A stretch of DNA of 64,000 nt from Limnohabitans sp. 103DPR2 (GCF_001412575.1 NZ_CP011834.1:2294001-2358000); one strand, 5' to 3'. Shown: positions 6,376-16,728, numbered from the stretch's first letter. Notes: generated by a model not told the origin, from the sequence alone. Numbers and translations are program-made.

Positions 6376-8496
6376 TCCGCCTAAGGCTTGCCACAAAAAG
6401 GTATTTTCTAGCGCCACCAAATTAGCCCGCTGCGCGTTATCAGCAGCCCCGCCATGACCACCCTCGATGTTCTCGAAATACAGCACTTCATGACCTTGCT
6501 CGATCATGCGAGCAGCCATCTTGCGCGCGTGCCCTGGGTGCACCCGATCATCTCGCGTGGAAGTTGCAAAGAGCACCTTGGGATACTTCACACCCTGCTT
6601 CACATTCTGATAAGGACTGTATTTGCTGATGTAGGCCCATTCCTCAGGCTTGTCCGGGTCTCCATACTCCGCCATCCAACTGTTACCTGCCAGCAGTTTG
6701 TGATAACGCTGCATGTCTAACAAAGGCACGCTGCACACCACAGCGCCAAACAACTCGGGCCGCTGCACCATCACCGCACCTACCAAAAGGCCGCCATTAC
6801 TGCCACCCATGATGCCTAAATGCTTCGGCTGGGTAATGCTCGCCTTGATCAAATCCTCTGCCACTGCAGCAAAGTCATCGTAACTTTTTTGCTTGTTCTG
6901 CTTGATGGCACTTTGATGCCATGCAGGGCCAAACTCGCCACCACCACGGATGTTGGCCACCACGAAAACGCCACCGCGCTGATACCACGTGGTGCCCCAG
7001 CCGCCACTGTAAAACGGCGCCATGGAAATTTGATAACCGCCATAGCCGTACAACACGGTGGGGTTGGCGCCATCTGTTTTGTAGTTCTTGGGGTAGACCA
7101 CAAAGTACGGCACTTGGATACCGTCCTTTGAAGTTGCAAAGCGCTGCTCGGTGCGCATGCCTTGTGAATCAAAAAACACTGGATTGCTTTTCAACAACTC
7201 TCGCTCATCACTGCCAGCATTACCCAGATACAAACTGGCTGGGGTTAAGAAGTCGAGGTACGACATCAGGTAATGATTGGCCAGGGGATCATCTTTCACA
7301 AAGGGATCGTGCATGCCCCTGGCACTGAGCGTGCCTGTTAAGGGCACTTTCACATCGCGCCGCTGCCATCGACCCTCTTTGAATTGAAGCTCTTCAATTC
7401 GTCCGGCCACATTGTCCAAAATATTCAGCAACACGTGATCGCGTGTGGTGCTGAAACCTTCACGTGACAAAGAACGTGTGCCTGTGGGTTCAAAAAGCAG
7501 ATGGTAGCTGCGCTTGCCATCCATCAATTCATCAAATTTAATGGCCAACAAACTGCCATTTTTGTAAGTGCGATTGTCAACTTGCATGTCACGTTTGAGA
7601 AGCAGGAAAGCCCACTCACGGTGCCAAGACAATGACGCATCGCTTGGTTTGTCAATTTTGACCAAGCGGCCATTGACCCACAAACTGATTTCGGTATTGT
7701 AAAAATCTGTGGACCGACCCACGATGGTTCGCTCGAAGCCAGGTGTCATGTCTACGCTAGCAAAAGCAGACACATCACTTTCTTGCCCTTCAAAGATAAT
7801 GACAGAGGAGGACAGAGGCGTACCCCGCTTCCATTGCTTGATGACCCGCGCATAACCACTCTTTGTCATGCTGCCAGGGCCGAAATCTGTACCCACCAAC
7901 AACGTGTCAATGTCCACCCAATCCAATTGCGACTTTGCCTCAGGTAAAACAAAGCCATCCTTGACAAATTCACGCCTTGAAACATCAAACTCGCGCGTCA
8001 CTTTGGCATCCGCACCACCGCGCGACAAAGAAATCAGACACCGGTTGTAATCTGGCGCCAAGCAATCTGCGCCCGCCCAAACCCAGTTTTCGTTTTCTGT
8101 TTTACCAAGTGCATCGAGATCCAGTAGTACATCCCACAGCGGCTGAGGCTTTCGGTATTCTTCCAAGCTGGTGCGGCGCCACAGCCCTCTTGGATTCTTG
8201 TCGTCTCGCCAGAAGTTGTAGAGGTGATTTCCCCTGCGGGTGACACCCGGAATTTGATCGCGGTTATTGAGAATCGCTAAAACTTTGGCCTTATTGTCTG
8301 CAAACAAGGGCTGCGCTTGAAGCAGCGATGTAGAAACCGCATTGCGTTCGCGGACCCAAGCCAAAGCTTTGTCGCCCTGCACTTCTTCTAGCCAAAGATA
8401 AGGATCATTTAAAGCTGAATTCACAGGCTGGGCCTTTGCAAAAAATGCGCACAACAACGTGACTGCGCCCATAGCACAGCGACGACCGAACGACAT
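6370..8496 (-). CDS. Prolyl oligopeptidase family serine peptidase (S9A)
   Basis: The product has 708 residues. It opens with a signal-like segment (MSFGRRCAMGAVTLLCAFFAKAQ), then DPYLWLEEVQG, the conserved N-terminal motif of the family, a seven-bladed propeller region, and a C-terminal alpha/beta hydrolase domain. The triad is visible: Ser566 in GGSNGG, Asp about 650 in STRDDRVHP, and His681 in GGHGG. Such enzymes cleave short proline-containing peptides; this one probably acts in the periplasm. ATG 8496 lies 2 nt after the stop of the carboxypeptidase gene, with GGGAAG as ribosome binding site, so the two form an operon. The TAA stop lies in repeat copy 3. Confidence 0.9.
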   Translation of the reverse strand: MSFGRRCAMGAVTLLCAFFAKAQPVNSALNDPYLWLEEVQGDKALAWVRERNAVSTSLLQAQPLFADNKAKVLAILNNRDQIPGVTRRGNHLYNFWRDDKNPRGLWRRTSLEEYRKPQPLWDVLLDLDALGKTENENWVWAGADCLAPDYNRCLISLSRGGADAKVTREFDVSRREFVKDGFVLPEAKSQLDWVDIDTLLVGTDFGPGSMTKSGYARVIKQWKRGTPLSSSVIIFEGQESDVSAFASVDMTPGFERTIVGRSTDFYNTEISLWVNGRLVKIDKPSDASLSWHREWAFLLLKRDMQVDNRTYKNGSLLAIKFDELMDGKRSYHLLFEPTGTRSLSREGFSTTRDHVLLNILDNVAGRIEELQFKEGRWQRRDVKVPLTGTLSARGMHDPFVKDDPLANHYLMSYLDFLTPASLYLGNAGSDERELLKSNPVFFDSQGMRTEQRFATSKDGIQVPYFVVYPKNYKTDGANPTVLYGYGGYQISMAPFYSGGWGTTWYQRGGVFVVANIRGGGEFGPAWHQSAIKQNKQKSYDDFAAVAEDLIKASITQPKHLGIMGGSNGGLLVGAVMVQRPELFGAVVCSVPLLDMQRYHKLLAGNSWMAEYGDPDKPEEWAYISKYSPYQNVKQGVKYPKVLFATSTRDDRVHPGHARKMAARMIEQGHEVLYFENIEGGHGGAADNAQRANLVALENTFLWQALGGK

Positions 8497-8498
8497 AC

Positions 8499-9761
8499 TC
8501 ACTTCCCAAACAACTTGGTCACATGCTGCCACCCACGCAGCAACAATCCAGACCTCTCCACATCGGCTTGCGCCACCAACAACGCTTCACTCACCGTCTT
8601 TCCATTTGAAGTCGCAATCACCTTGCCCACCACAGCACCTTTGGTCAAAGGCGCCTCAAGCCCTGCCTTGACTTCAACAGCAGTCTGAATTTGTTGACCA
8701 CGTGGCACCGTCACCAACCACGGTGCGCCAAGAACTGCGGGCACTGTATCGGCTTTGCCAAAACTGACCTTGACTGAACTCACCACCGCATTGGGTTGAA
8801 TGGGCGTGATTTTCTCAAAACTGCTGAAACCCCAACCCAACAAAGTTCGGGTCTCATCAGCACGCGACTTTGCACTGCCCGCATTCAACACCACAGTGAT
8901 CAAACGCATGCCATTGCGTACCGAAGAAGTCACCAAGCAATAGCCAGCCTCTTGTGTGTGGCCCGTCTTCAAACCATCCACAGTGGGATCGGTGTAAAGC
9001 AGTGCATTGCGATTGCCTTGCTTAATGCCGTTGTACTTGAATTCACGCTCAGCATAAATAGCGTAATAGTCTGCACTGTTGCGAATGATGGCGCGCGCCA
9101 AAATGGCCAAATCGCGCGCAGAAGATTTGTGCGCAGGATCAGGCAAACCTGTGGGGTTCACAAAGTTTGTCTTGGTCATTCCCAGCTTCTGAGCTTCAGC
9201 ATTCATCAACTTGGCGAAGCCTTCTTCAGAGCCTGCCATATGTTCTGCAATTGCCTTGGATGCGTCATTGCCCGATTGAACAATGATGCCGCGCAAGATA
9301 TCGATCACCGTTGCCTGGCTGTTCAACGGCAAATACATGCACGACTCGGTGTTGGTGCCGCGGCACCAAGCGTTCTGACTGACCGAGACCAAATCAGTTG
9401 GCTTTAATTTGCCGGATCGCAATGCTTGCTCGACGATGTAACTGGTCATCATCTTGGTGAGCGATGCGGGTGGAAGGGGCTCGTCTACATTGGCCGAAGC
9501 CAACAACTCGCCGGAATCAAAATCCATCAAGAGCCAAGCTTTGGCGGCAATAGCAGGCGCATTGGGCGCCAATGAATCCTGAGCTGCCAAAGGGGGTACG
9601 GCGCTAGCAGACGCCTCTGATTTTTTGGAAGCTTCGGCTTTTTTGGTGGCCGCATGTTTTGCAGCATGCTGTTTGGCTGCGAAAGAGATGGGCGTGACGA
9701 ACAAAGATGCCAATGTGATGGCACAAGCGATGGAAATTTTGGAAGATGTGTAGGTTTTCAT
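8499..9761 (-). CDS. dacC: D-alanyl-D-alanine carboxypeptidase (PBP5/6 type)
   Basis: The product has 420 residues. A signal peptide is followed by a Lys/Ala-rich linker (residues about 30-55) and an S11 peptidase domain with SLTK (Ser100, Lys103), SGN (163-165) and KTG (265-267), the three active-site motifs. The C-terminal domain resembles the PBP5 beta domain and ends with a likely amphipathic anchor (LLLRGWQHVTKLFGK). It trims the terminal D-Ala of peptidoglycan pentapeptides on the outer face of the inner membrane. First gene of a minus-strand unit with the prolyl oligopeptidase. The gene symbol is by similarity; dacA would fit equally. Confidence 0.92.
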   Translation of the reverse strand: MKTYTSSKISIACAITLASLFVTPISFAAKQHAAKHAATKKAEASKKSEASASAVPPLAAQDSLAPNAPAIAAKAWLLMDFDSGELLASANVDEPLPPASLTKMMTSYIVEQALRSGKLKPTDLVSVSQNAWCRGTNTESCMYLPLNSQATVIDILRGIIVQSGNDASKAIAEHMAGSEEGFAKLMNAEAQKLGMTKTNFVNPTGLPDPAHKSSARDLAILARAIIRNSADYYAIYAEREFKYNGIKQGNRNALLYTDPTVDGLKTGHTQEAGYCLVTSSVRNGMRLITVVLNAGSAKSRADETRTLLGWGFSSFEKITPIQPNAVVSSVKVSFGKADTVPAVLGAPWLVTVPRGQQIQTAVEVKAGLEAPLTKGAVVGKVIATSNGKTVSEALLVAQADVERSGLLLRGWQHVTKLFGK

Positions 9762-9827
9762 GGCACTTTTAAAAACAGTGCACCAATTGTCGCCGAAGTG
9801 GTTTCAAAAACACTGCGACACCCCCAA

Positions 9828-9850
9828 CAAAAAAGCCCCTTGCGGGGCTT
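9828..9850 (-). terminator. Rho-independent terminator downstream of tRNA-Ser
   Basis: Read on the minus strand, AAGCCCCGCAAGGGGCTT forms a GC-rich hairpin followed by a run of T. It lies about 35 nt past the 3' end of the tRNA-Ser gene and upstream of dacC, so it should end the tRNA transcript. Confidence 0.85.
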
Positions 9851-9884
9851 GTTGCAAAACCTCTTTGGAGGCTTTAGGTTGTGC

Positions 9885-9977
9885 TGGCGGAAACGGAGGG
9901 ATTCGAACCCTCGATGAGGCTCTACACCCCATACTCCCTTAGCAGGGGAGCACCTTCGGCCACTCGGTCACGTTTCC
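9885..9977 (-). tRNA. tRNA-Ser (anticodon GCT)
   Basis: On the minus strand the acceptor stem GGAAACG/CGTTTCC, a D arm starting GACCGAGTGGCC, an anticodon stem CTCCC/GGGAG with loop CTGCTAA, a long variable arm and a T arm with GGTTCGAATCC are all present. The anticodon GCT is at 9941-9943 and reads AGC/AGT serine codons. The discriminator G and an encoded CCA (9885-9887) follow. The long variable arm is typical of class II tRNA-Ser. Confidence 0.97.
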
Positions 9978-9994
9978 AGCACTCGAAAATTATA

Positions 9995-11257
9995 TCAGGC
10001 TTGGTCGAGGTCAAAAGCCTTGTGCAATGCGCGAACGGCCAATTCCATGTATTTCTCGTCGATCACCACAGAAGTTTTAATTTCTGATGTGGAAATCATC
10101 TGAATGTTGATGCCCTCTTCGCTCAAAGAACGGAACATCTTGCTGGCAATGCCCACGTGGCTGCGCATGCCAATGCCCACGATGGACACTTTGCAAATCT
10201 TGGCATCGCCGCTAACTTCGGTGGCGCCCAAAGCAGGCACCACTTTTTCTTTCAGCAAGTCCATGGTGCGAGCAAAGTCATTGCGGTGCACGGTGAAGCT
10301 GAAATCGGTTTTGCCGTCTTTGCTCAGGTTTTGGATGATCACGTCAACTTCAATGTTGGCATCGGCCACTGCACCCAAAATTTGATATGCAATGCCTGGC
10401 TTGTCAGGCACGCCCAACACAGAAATTTTGGCTTCATCGCGGTTAAAGGCAATGCCGGAGACTACGGCTTGTTCCATTTTTTCGTCTTCCTCAAAAGTGA
10501 TCAGCGTGCCAGATTTGGCTTCTTCATTGATGTCGATGTCCCAAGGTGTGAAGCTAGACAACACACGCATAGGCACTTTGTATTTACCGGCAAATTCAAC
10601 TGAGCGAATTTGCAAAACCTTGGAGCCAAGCGACGCCATTTCCAGCATCTCTTCAAAGCTCACTGTGGTGAGGCGACGGGCCTCAGGCACTACACGGGGA
10701 TCGGTGGTGTACACACCATCCACGTCGGTGTAGATCAAGCACTCGTCGGCTTTCATGGCTGCAGCCACTGCCACCGCAGAAGTGTCAGAACCGCCGCGAC
10801 CCAGGGTGGTGATGTTGCCATCAGGGTCCACGCCTTGGAAGCCGGTCACGATGACCACTCGGCCAGCGGCCAAATCTTTGCGCACGCGAACGTCGTCAAT
10901 GGATTCGATACGGGCTTTGGTATATGCGCTGTTGGTTTTGATAGGCACTTGCCAGCCGGCATAGCTGACCGATTCCATGCCTTCCGATTGCAAAGCAATG
11001 GCCAACAAAGCAGATGAAGCTTGCTCGCCCGTGGCCGCCAACATGTCGAGTTCGCGGTCGTAAGACGTGTTTGTTTTGGCAGGCGCCAATTCTTTGGCCA
11101 AGCCCAACAAGCGATTGGTTTCGCCGCTCATGGCGCTGGGCACCACCACCATTTGGTGGCCAGCCCTTGCCCATTTGGCGACGCGTTTGGCCACATTTCG
11201 AATGCGCTCTGTAGAGCCCATGGAAGTGCCGCCGTATTTGTGAACGATCAGTGCCAT
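9995..11257 (-). CDS. lysC: Aspartate kinase
   Basis: The product has 420 residues. It starts MALIVHKYGGTSMGS, with the kinase KxGGTS motif, followed by the amino-acid kinase domain (TLGRGGSDTSAVAVAAAM) and two C-terminal ACT domains (from about residue 265) that usually bind lysine and/or threonine for feedback control. It phosphorylates aspartate in the first step toward Lys, Thr, Met and diaminopimelate in the cytoplasm. It lies at the end of the minus-strand block cysS-alkA-accA-tilS-lysC and is followed by tRNA-Ser. An 83-nt gap to tilS leaves room for its own promoter, but I see no clear one. Confidence 0.95.
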   Translation of the reverse strand: MALIVHKYGGTSMGSTERIRNVAKRVAKWARAGHQMVVVPSAMSGETNRLLGLAKELAPAKTNTSYDRELDMLAATGEQASSALLAIALQSEGMESVSYAGWQVPIKTNSAYTKARIESIDDVRVRKDLAAGRVVIVTGFQGVDPDGNITTLGRGGSDTSAVAVAAAMKADECLIYTDVDGVYTTDPRVVPEARRLTTVSFEEMLEMASLGSKVLQIRSVEFAGKYKVPMRVLSSFTPWDIDINEEAKSGTLITFEEDEKMEQAVVSGIAFNRDEAKISVLGVPDKPGIAYQILGAVADANIEVDVIIQNLSKDGKTDFSFTVHRNDFARTMDLLKEKVVPALGATEVSGDAKICKVSIVGIGMRSHVGIASKMFRSLSEEGINIQMISTSEIKTSVVIDEKYMELAVRALHKAFDLDQA

Positions 11258-11340
11258 TTTTAAAAGTTATAAAAGGGAAATTTCAGCAAAACCCGACGAT
11301 TGTACCCGGGAGAACCCTGATTTTGAGGGTTTCAAAAAGG

Positions 11341-12336
11341 CTACCCCTCAGCCGACCACACCAAAACACCCTGATCACGCCGTACAAAGCCCCGCCCCAC
11401 CTTCAAATGCAATTGGTGCCCGCGCGTGGTGCAAGCCGAAATTTGAGACAGCAACTCGGACAACTGCACAGTACTGGGCGTGGTTTGATGCGCCGCTTTC
11501 AGCCAATGCCGCAGCACCAAGGACTGCCTGGCCGAACTGAGGGACTGCAAAGCCTTGATTCCGGGAAAACCGCCCACCAACACCCTTTGCAAGTCAGCCT
11601 CAGCCACCTCATCCAAAATTTCTTGCGCCTCGGCAGCATGGGCAGCACTTCGCGCGAAGGTGTCACGAAATTGAGGGAAAGCACGGTCCAGTGCCGGCAG
11701 AAGTTGCGCACGAATGCGGTTGCGGGTGAACTGTTGGTCTTGGTTGGTGGGGTCTTCGACCCATGCCACTTGCGCATCAACAAGGTACGCACGCAACTTC
11801 GCACCTGGCACCTTCAACAAAGGGCGATGCCACTTCAAACCGCCACGCGCCCACTGCGCAGGCATGCTGGCCAAACCGGGCAAGCCTGCGCCACGCGACA
11901 GCGCCAGCAACAAGGTCTCCACCTGGTCATCGGCATGCTGCGCCAGCGCCACGTCTTTCACGCCCTTCAAATCTGGATGCGAATGCACTGCCTCGCTAAG
12001 GGCCGCATAACGCGCTTTGCGCGCCGCATCCTCCGGGCTCTGCCCTGGCACATGTTGGGCGTTGACCTTGCATTGAACCAAGGGCACTTGCCATTGGTCG
12101 CACAATTGTTGGCAATGCTTTGCAAATTGGTCAGCAGCCTCTTGCAGGCCATGGTGAATGTGAACAGCCCTCACCTGCCCTGGCCATTTTTGGACACAAG
12201 CCAAAAGCAAGGCGGTTGAATCGGCACCGCCGCTGAACGCAACGGCGATTGGCAAGGAAGGCTGAAAACTGAGCGGCAACAAACCTGCGCCGCCTGCAGA
12301 ATTATTTGCTGACTTTGGTGTCGGTGAAACGGCCAT
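11341..12336 (-). CDS. tilS: tRNA(Ile)-lysidine synthase
   Basis: The product has 331 residues. The PP-loop ATPase motif [13 protein letters not shown] lies near residue 35, followed by HIHHGLQ and the family segment [25 protein letters not shown] shorter C-terminal region follows, so it lacks part of the C-terminal domains of the E. coli enzyme. TilS changes C34 of the minor tRNA-Ile (CAU) to lysidine, so that it reads AUA. ATG 12336 lies 35 nt inside the end of accA; a TTG start near 12270 is possible, but the PP-loop begins soon after and the ATG is preferred. Confidence 0.92.
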   Translation of the reverse strand: MAVSPTPKSANNSAGGAGLLPLSFQPSLPIAVAFSGGADSTALLLACVQKWPGQVRAVHIHHGLQEAADQFAKHCQQLCDQWQVPLVQCKVNAQHVPGQSPEDAARKARYAALSEAVHSHPDLKGVKDVALAQHADDQVETLLLALSRGAGLPGLASMPAQWARGGLKWHRPLLKVPGAKLRAYLVDAQVAWVEDPTNQDQQFTRNRIRAQLLPALDRAFPQFRDTFARSAAHAAEAQEILDEVAEADLQRVLVGGFPGIKALQSLSSARQSLVLRHWLKAAHQTTPSTVQLSELLSQISACTTRGHQLHLKVGRGFVRRDQGVLVWSAEG

Positions 12337-13276
12337 AGCTTTGCAAACGCTCGTAGCGGCGCTCGACCAATTCTTTGGGTTTCAAATCGGTCACTTGGCG
12401 CCATGCATCGCCCAAGGCACGCTTGAGGAAAGCAGCCATTTGGGCATGATCGCGGTGGGCACCGCCCACGGGTTCGTTCACAATTTTGTCGACCAAATTG
12501 AGCGCCTTCAAACGATGGGCGGTGATGCCCAAAGCTTCTGCAGCTTCCTCAGCTTTTTCAGATGTTTTCCACAAAATGGAAGCACAGCCTTCAGGGCTGA
12601 TCACGGAGTAAACCGCGTACTGCAACATGAGCACCGTATCGGCCACGGAAATGGCCAAAGCACCGCCAGAGCCGCCTTCACCAATGATGGTGGTGATGAT
12701 GGGCACCTCGAGTTGGGCCATTTCAAAAATGTTGCGGCCAATGGCTTCAGACTGGCTGCGCTCTTCGGCATCAATGCCGGGATAGGCACCTGGTGTGTCC
12801 ACAAAAGTAAACACTGGCAATTTGAATTTCTCGGCCGTCTTCATGAGGCGCAAAGCTTTGCGGTAACCCTCAGGCTTGCTCATGCCAAAGTTGCGCAGGG
12901 TGCGTTCTTTGGTGTCGCGGCCTTTTTGATGGCCGATGACCATGCAAGGCGAACCATTGAAGCGGGCCAAGCCGCCCACAATCGACAAGTCGTCGGCAAA
13001 GTGACGGTCGCCATGCATTTCCACGAAGTCTGTGAAAATTTCACGGATGTAATCCATGGTGTAAGGACGCTCCGGATGACGGGCAATTTTGGTAATTTGC
13101 CAAGGCGTCAGGTCCGAATAGATGTCTTTGGTCAGCTGGTGGCTCTTTTTGCTGAGCTGGTCAATTTCTTCCGAAATATCGACGGCTGATTCGCTTTGCA
13201 CGTAGCGCAGTTCTTCAATTTTTCCTTCAAGTTCAGCCACGGGCTGCTCAAAGTCTAGGAATGTGCGTTTGGCCAA
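12302..13276 (-). CDS. accA: Acetyl-CoA carboxylase carboxyltransferase subunit alpha
   Basis: The product has 324 residues, the standard AccA length. It has [15 protein letters not shown] at the N-terminus and the carboxyltransferase core ([19 protein letters not shown] segment, [35 protein letters not shown]). With AccD it moves the carboxyl group from biotin to acetyl-CoA to make malonyl-CoA. The start is a TTG at 13274-13276; it has a strong AAAGGAGG 6 nt upstream and no better in-frame ATG, so the rare start codon is well supported. It overlaps tilS at its 3' end. Confidence 0.96.
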   Translation of the reverse strand: MAKRTFLDFEQPVAELEGKIEELRYVQSESAVDISEEIDQLSKKSHQLTKDIYSDLTPWQITKIARHPERPYTMDYIREIFTDFVEMHGDRHFADDLSIVGGLARFNGSPCMVIGHQKGRDTKERTLRNFGMSKPEGYRKALRLMKTAEKFKLPVFTFVDTPGAYPGIDAEERSQSEAIGRNIFEMAQLEVPIITTIIGEGGSGGALAISVADTVLMLQYAVYSVISPEGCASILWKTSEKAEEAAEALGITAHRLKALNLVDKIVNEPVGGAHRDHAQMAAFLKRALGDAWRQVTDLKPKELVERRYERLQSYGRFTDTKVSK

Positions 13277-13297
13277 AATGGGCCTCCTTTATCGATC

Positions 13298-13936
13298 TCA
13301 ATACTCAACCGGTAAGGGGTCAAGCGACCGCCAAATATACCAAGTTGCAACGGTACTGTAGGGTTGCCAGGCTTGGGCCACTTCACGCGCATCGCTGCGG
13401 CTGACCGGTTCGCCTGAAAAATAGTTCTTGCTGATGCCATTGATCAAGCCCACATCGTCTAGCGGCAAAACGTTGGGCCGCATGAGGTGGAAGATCAAAA
13501 ACATCTCGGCCGTCCAGCGGCCAATGCCGCGAATGGCCACCAATTCGGCAATGATGGCCTCATCGTCCATGCTTTGCCATTCTTTGACGTGCACGGTTTT
13601 GCCGTGAAAGTGCAAGGCCAAGTCGACCAGGTACTCTACTTTGCGAGCCGACAAACCTGCCGCGCGCATGTCGTCCACTTTAAGCTTCAGCACACCCGCT
13701 GGTGTGATTTTTTTACTCAAAGCGGCGAATTTATTCCAAACCGATTGCGCAGCCTTGACAGATATTTGCTGTCCCACAATGCTACGTGCCAGCGTGACAA
13801 ACGCATCGCCGCGTGAGACCAAACACGCATCGCCAAACTGAGGAATCAGACGCTTCATCACCCTGTCTTTTTTAGACAGATGTGCGCAAGCAGCAGCCCA
13901 ATAGGCTGGCGTCATCACCTCGTCGGCTTTGGTCAT
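13298..13936 (-). CDS. alkA: DNA-3-methyladenine glycosylase II-like (HhH-GPD)
   Basis: The product has 212 residues. It has the helix-hairpin-helix [19 protein letters not shown] (about 133-151), then LPLDD with the catalytic Asp (160 or 161). The length and the absence of the four-Cys cluster point to the AlkA/MAG branch, not EndoIII/MutY. It removes alkylated purines from DNA. ATG 13936 overlaps the cysS stop (ATGA), so the genes are coupled; a further upstream in-frame start is less likely. The gene symbol is by family only. Confidence 0.85.
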   Translation of the reverse strand: MTKADEVMTPAYWAAACAHLSKKDRVMKRLIPQFGDACLVSRGDAFVTLARSIVGQQISVKAAQSVWNKFAALSKKITPAGVLKLKVDDMRAAGLSARKVEYLVDLALHFHGKTVHVKEWQSMDDEAIIAELVAIRGIGRWTAEMFLIFHLMRPNVLPLDDVGLINGISKNYFSGEPVSRSDAREVAQAWQPYSTVATWYIWRSLDPLPVEY

Positions 13937-15309
13937 TGAGACGCTTCCCATGTGGTTCCTGTGGCAGAGTCTTTGAGCACAATGCCCTGCTCTAGCAACA
14001 GTTTGCGAATGCGATCGGCTTCGGCAAAGTTCTTGGCCGCCTTGGCATCGGCCCTGGCTTGAATGTGTACCTGAATGGCGGCCTCGTCCAGCCCTGCGCC
14101 AGATTGCAAATAGGCCACCGGATCGGATTGCAGCAAGCCCAAGATACCGCCCAAGGCTTTCAACAAACCAGCCTGTTCGGCAGATTTGTTGCGATTGACT
14201 TCACCCGCCAAATCGAACAACACAGCCACAGCTTCTGGCGTGCCAAAGTCTTCGTCCATGGCGGCTTTAAAGCGTGCGGCATAAGGATTGGTCCAATCGA
14301 TTTGAACCTCGGCAGGAATGGCCGCTTGCAAAGCGGTGTACAGGCGCTTCAATCCACCACGCGCATCGTTCAAATGCACGTCGGAATAATTCAAGGGTGT
14401 GCGGTAGTGACTGCGAACCAAGAAGAAACGCACTGTCTCAGCATCGAAGGCCTTGAGCACATCGCGAATGGTGAAAAAATTGCCCAAGCTCTTGGACATC
14501 TTCTCGTTGTCCACATTGATGAAGCCGTTGTGCATCCAAAACTTCGCAAATGGCTCGCCTGTGGCGCCTTCGCTTTGGGCAATTTCGTTTTCGTGGTGCG
14601 GAAACTGAAGGTCAGCGCCGCCGCCATGGATGTCAAAGCTGTTGCCCAACATTTGGCAGGCCATGGCCGAGCACTCAATGTGCCAACCGGGTCGGCCCGA
14701 GCCAAACGCACTGTCCCATTTCACTTCAGAAGGCTCTGTGGCTTTGGCACCCTTCCACAACACAAAGTCCAAGGGGTCGTCTTTGCCATCCAACACTGCA
14801 ACACGTTCGCCGGCATGCAATTCGTCCAAGGACTTGCCAGACAACTTGCCGTAGCCTGGAAACTTGCGAACGGCATAGTTCACGTCACCTTGGGGCGTGC
14901 GGTAGGCCAAGCCTTTTTCTTCCAAGGTCCCAATCATGCTGAGCATTTGGGGCACAAACTCTGTGGCACGGGGTTCGGCAGTGGGACGCGCAATGCCCAA
15001 AGCATCAAAGTCGGCATGCATGGCATCGATCATGCGGTCTGTGAGGGCGCGAATGGTTTCGCCGTTTTCAACCGCACGCTTGATGATCTTGTCGTCAATG
15101 TCGGTGATGTTGCGGATGTGCGTGACTTTGTAGCCACTGGCTTTGAGCCAGCGCTGAACCACATCAAAGGCCACATTGGAGCGCGCATGACCGACGTGGC
15201 ACATGTCGTAAACGGTGATACCGCAAACGTACATGCGAACGTGGCCAGGCTCAAGAGGCGAAAAATCGGCGACGGCGCGGGAGAGCGTGTTGTAAATGCG
15301 CAAGCTCAT
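13933..15309 (-). CDS. cysS: Cysteine--tRNA ligase
   Basis: The product has 458 residues. It has the N-terminal [18 protein letters not shown] (zinc Cys plus HIGH-type motif), WHIECSAM and [15 protein letters not shown] (zinc and active site) and [10 protein letters not shown] (KMSKS loop). It charges tRNA-Cys in the cytoplasm. First gene of the minus-strand block that continues with alkA, accA, tilS and lysC, and divergent from the TPR gene. A small hairpin with a T run lies 29-46 nt before the ATG on the coding strand and could act on leader transcription. Confidence 0.97.
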   Translation of the reverse strand: MSLRIYNTLSRAVADFSPLEPGHVRMYVCGITVYDMCHVGHARSNVAFDVVQRWLKASGYKVTHIRNITDIDDKIIKRAVENGETIRALTDRMIDAMHADFDALGIARPTAEPRATEFVPQMLSMIGTLEEKGLAYRTPQGDVNYAVRKFPGYGKLSGKSLDELHAGERVAVLDGKDDPLDFVLWKGAKATEPSEVKWDSAFGSGRPGWHIECSAMACQMLGNSFDIHGGGADLQFPHHENEIAQSEGATGEPFAKFWMHNGFINVDNEKMSKSLGNFFTIRDVLKAFDAETVRFFLVRSHYRTPLNYSDVHLNDARGGLKRLYTALQAAIPAEVQIDWTNPYAARFKAAMDEDFGTPEAVAVLFDLAGEVNRNKSAEQAGLLKALGGILGLLQSDPVAYLQSGAGLDEAAIQVHIQARADAKAAKNFAEADRIRKLLLEQGIVLKDSATGTTWEASQ

Positions 15310-15337
15310 GAATCACTGTTTTTGTTGTTCGGGTGCA

Positions 15338-15355
15338 AAAAGGGGCCGCAGCCCC
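15338..15355 (-). promoter_or_regulatory. Terminator-like hairpin in the cysS leader
   Basis: On the minus strand GGGGC-TGCG-GCCCC is followed directly by TTTTT. Because the upstream neighbour is divergent, any transcript reading this strand starts inside the 180-nt gap and would run into cysS. The hairpin is short (5 bp), so it may be a weak attenuator or chance. The rest of the gap (15356-15490) holds a TACAAT (15395-15400) that could be a -10 box for the TPR gene, without a convincing -35. Confidence 0.35.
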
Positions 15356-15490
15356 ATAGACATTGCAAGGTCAGCCTGAACGCAAGGCCTCCGTTACAAT
15401 TTGCCCCAGTATAAGGCCCAAATAAGTCACTGACAAAGCTGGATGACCCACAGTCGGTGGCGCCTTTTTACCCCCCAAAAGCTGCCCCAT

Positions 15491-16027
15491 ATGCCGATTC
15501 AAAGGGTTCTTGCCCGCGTTTTACCCCTCGTGCTCTGCTTTTTTTGCAGTTTGTCGTGGGCTGACGCCACAGCCGAGTTGGAAGAACTGATCCAAAACAA
15601 ACAGTGGGCCCAAGCCCAGCAGCGCCTGCAGTCCGCTGCGCAGCAAAACCCCAAAACAGCCGCATCTCCCCAATGGCGCATTCTGAACAGCCAAGTCCTG
15701 GCTGGGCAAGGCAAGCGCCAAGAAGCGATCGATGTGCTTCAAGCCCTGATTCAAGAGTTCCCCGAGCTGCCCGAGCCTTACAACAACTTAGGCGTTTTGC
15801 TGGCAGCCCAAGGCCAATTGGAGGAAGCCGTCGCGGCCTTGCAGACGGCTGTTCAAGCCCGTCCCAATTACAAAGTAGCGCTTCAGAACCTAGGCGACTT
15901 GTACACCGCCCTGGCCCAGCAAGCCTACGGTCAAGCCAAAAATGCCAGCAATGGCAATGGGCTGCTCCCTTTGCCCAAGCCCGCGGCACACACCACCACC
16001 TCAACCAACACACGCACTTTGCGGTAA
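15491..16027 (+). CDS. Exported tetratricopeptide-repeat protein
   Basis: The product has 178 residues. It begins MPIQRVLARVLPLVLCFFCS with a signal peptide ending near SWA, then has TPR helices, clearest in PEPYNNLGVLLAAQGQLEEA (about 100-120) and the following NYKVALQNLGDLYTALA. The tail is Pro/Thr-rich. ATG 15491 begins the signal peptide. TPRs bind partner proteins; the partner is unknown. It sits 4 nt before the exported cyclophilin gene, so they are likely co-transcribed with ppiB and lpxH, an arrangement common in related genomes. Confidence 0.85.
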   Translation: MPIQRVLARVLPLVLCFFCSLSWADATAELEELIQNKQWAQAQQRLQSAAQQNPKTAASPQWRILNSQVLAGQGKRQEAIDVLQALIQEFPELPEPYNNLGVLLAAQGQLEEAVAALQTAVQARPNYKVALQNLGDLYTALAQQAYGQAKNASNGNGLLPLPKPAAHTTTSTNTRTLR

Positions 16028-16031
16028 CACC

Positions 16032-16724
16032 ATGAACTTCAGTCATTTGCGTCGTCAAAGTTTGCAACTGGCCAGCACCCTGGCCATGATATTGGCGCTG
16101 GTCACACCGCTCCTCGGCCATGCCCAAGAAGCCCCTAAGCTCAAAATTGCCACCAACTTGGGCGACATCATGGTGGAGGTTTACCCCGACAAAGCGCCCA
16201 AAACAGTGGCCAACTTTCTGCAGTACGTGAAAGACAAGCACTACGATGGCACTATTTTTCACCGCGTCATTCCCAATTTCATGATCCAAGGGGGTGGCTA
16301 TGACGCGCAATACAAAGAGCGCAACACCCGAGCGCCCGTGCAACACGAAGGCCGTCAAGCATTTGTGGCCGGTTTGAAAAATCAAACCGGTTACTTGGCC
16401 ATGGCACGTACCAACGACCCTCACTCGGCCACAGCCCAGTTTTTCATCAACACGGTCGACAATGCATTCTTAGACCCAACGCCCATTCCGGACGGCGACC
16501 CTGTGAAGCGTTTTGAATACCGCGGTCAGGTCTATGAAAACGTGCCTCGCGAGAACTTGCTCAATGCCCTACAACTTTTCGGTTATACGGTTTTTGGCAA
16601 AGTCACCTCTGGCATGGATGTTGTGAATAAAATCAGAACAACCCCGACGGGCATGGGCGGACCTTTCAGAACAGACGTTCCCAAATCCCCTGTCACTATT
16701 CTTTCAATCACTTTGGTGCAATAA
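16032..16724 (+). CDS. ppiA: Periplasmic peptidyl-prolyl cis-trans isomerase (cyclophilin)
   Basis: The product has 230 residues. A signal peptide ([20 protein letters not shown]...GHA) precedes a cyclophilin domain with [17 protein letters not shown], the catalytic Arg/Phe segment, and [20 protein letters not shown]. It carries an insert of about 30 residues ([26 protein letters not shown]), absent from the cytoplasmic paralogue next door. It speeds proline isomerisation in exported proteins. ATG 16032 is the first Met of the signal peptide. The gene symbol is by family and location. Confidence 0.9.
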   Translation: MNFSHLRRQSLQLASTLAMILALVTPLLGHAQEAPKLKIATNLGDIMVEVYPDKAPKTVANFLQYVKDKHYDGTIFHRVIPNFMIQGGGYDAQYKERNTRAPVQHEGRQAFVAGLKNQTGYLAMARTNDPHSATAQFFINTVDNAFLDPTPIPDGDPVKRFEYRGQVYENVPRENLLNALQLFGYTVFGKVTSGMDVVNKIRTTPTGMGGPFRTDVPKSPVTILSITLVQ

Positions 16725-16728
16725 CAAC

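Noticed and set aside
11285..11340. Hairpin AACCCT/AGGGTT after tilS as a terminator
   Set aside because: Stem without T run on the tilS strand; may be chance, so it was not listed as a feature.
11251..12219. 322-codon plus-strand frame
   Set aside because: Antisense of tilS, which is clear from its PP-loop and family segments.
14059..15414. Open frame of 451 codons on the plus strand
   Set aside because: It is fully antisense to cysS, which has all its family motifs; the translated sequence is not recognisable and has the composition of a mirror frame.
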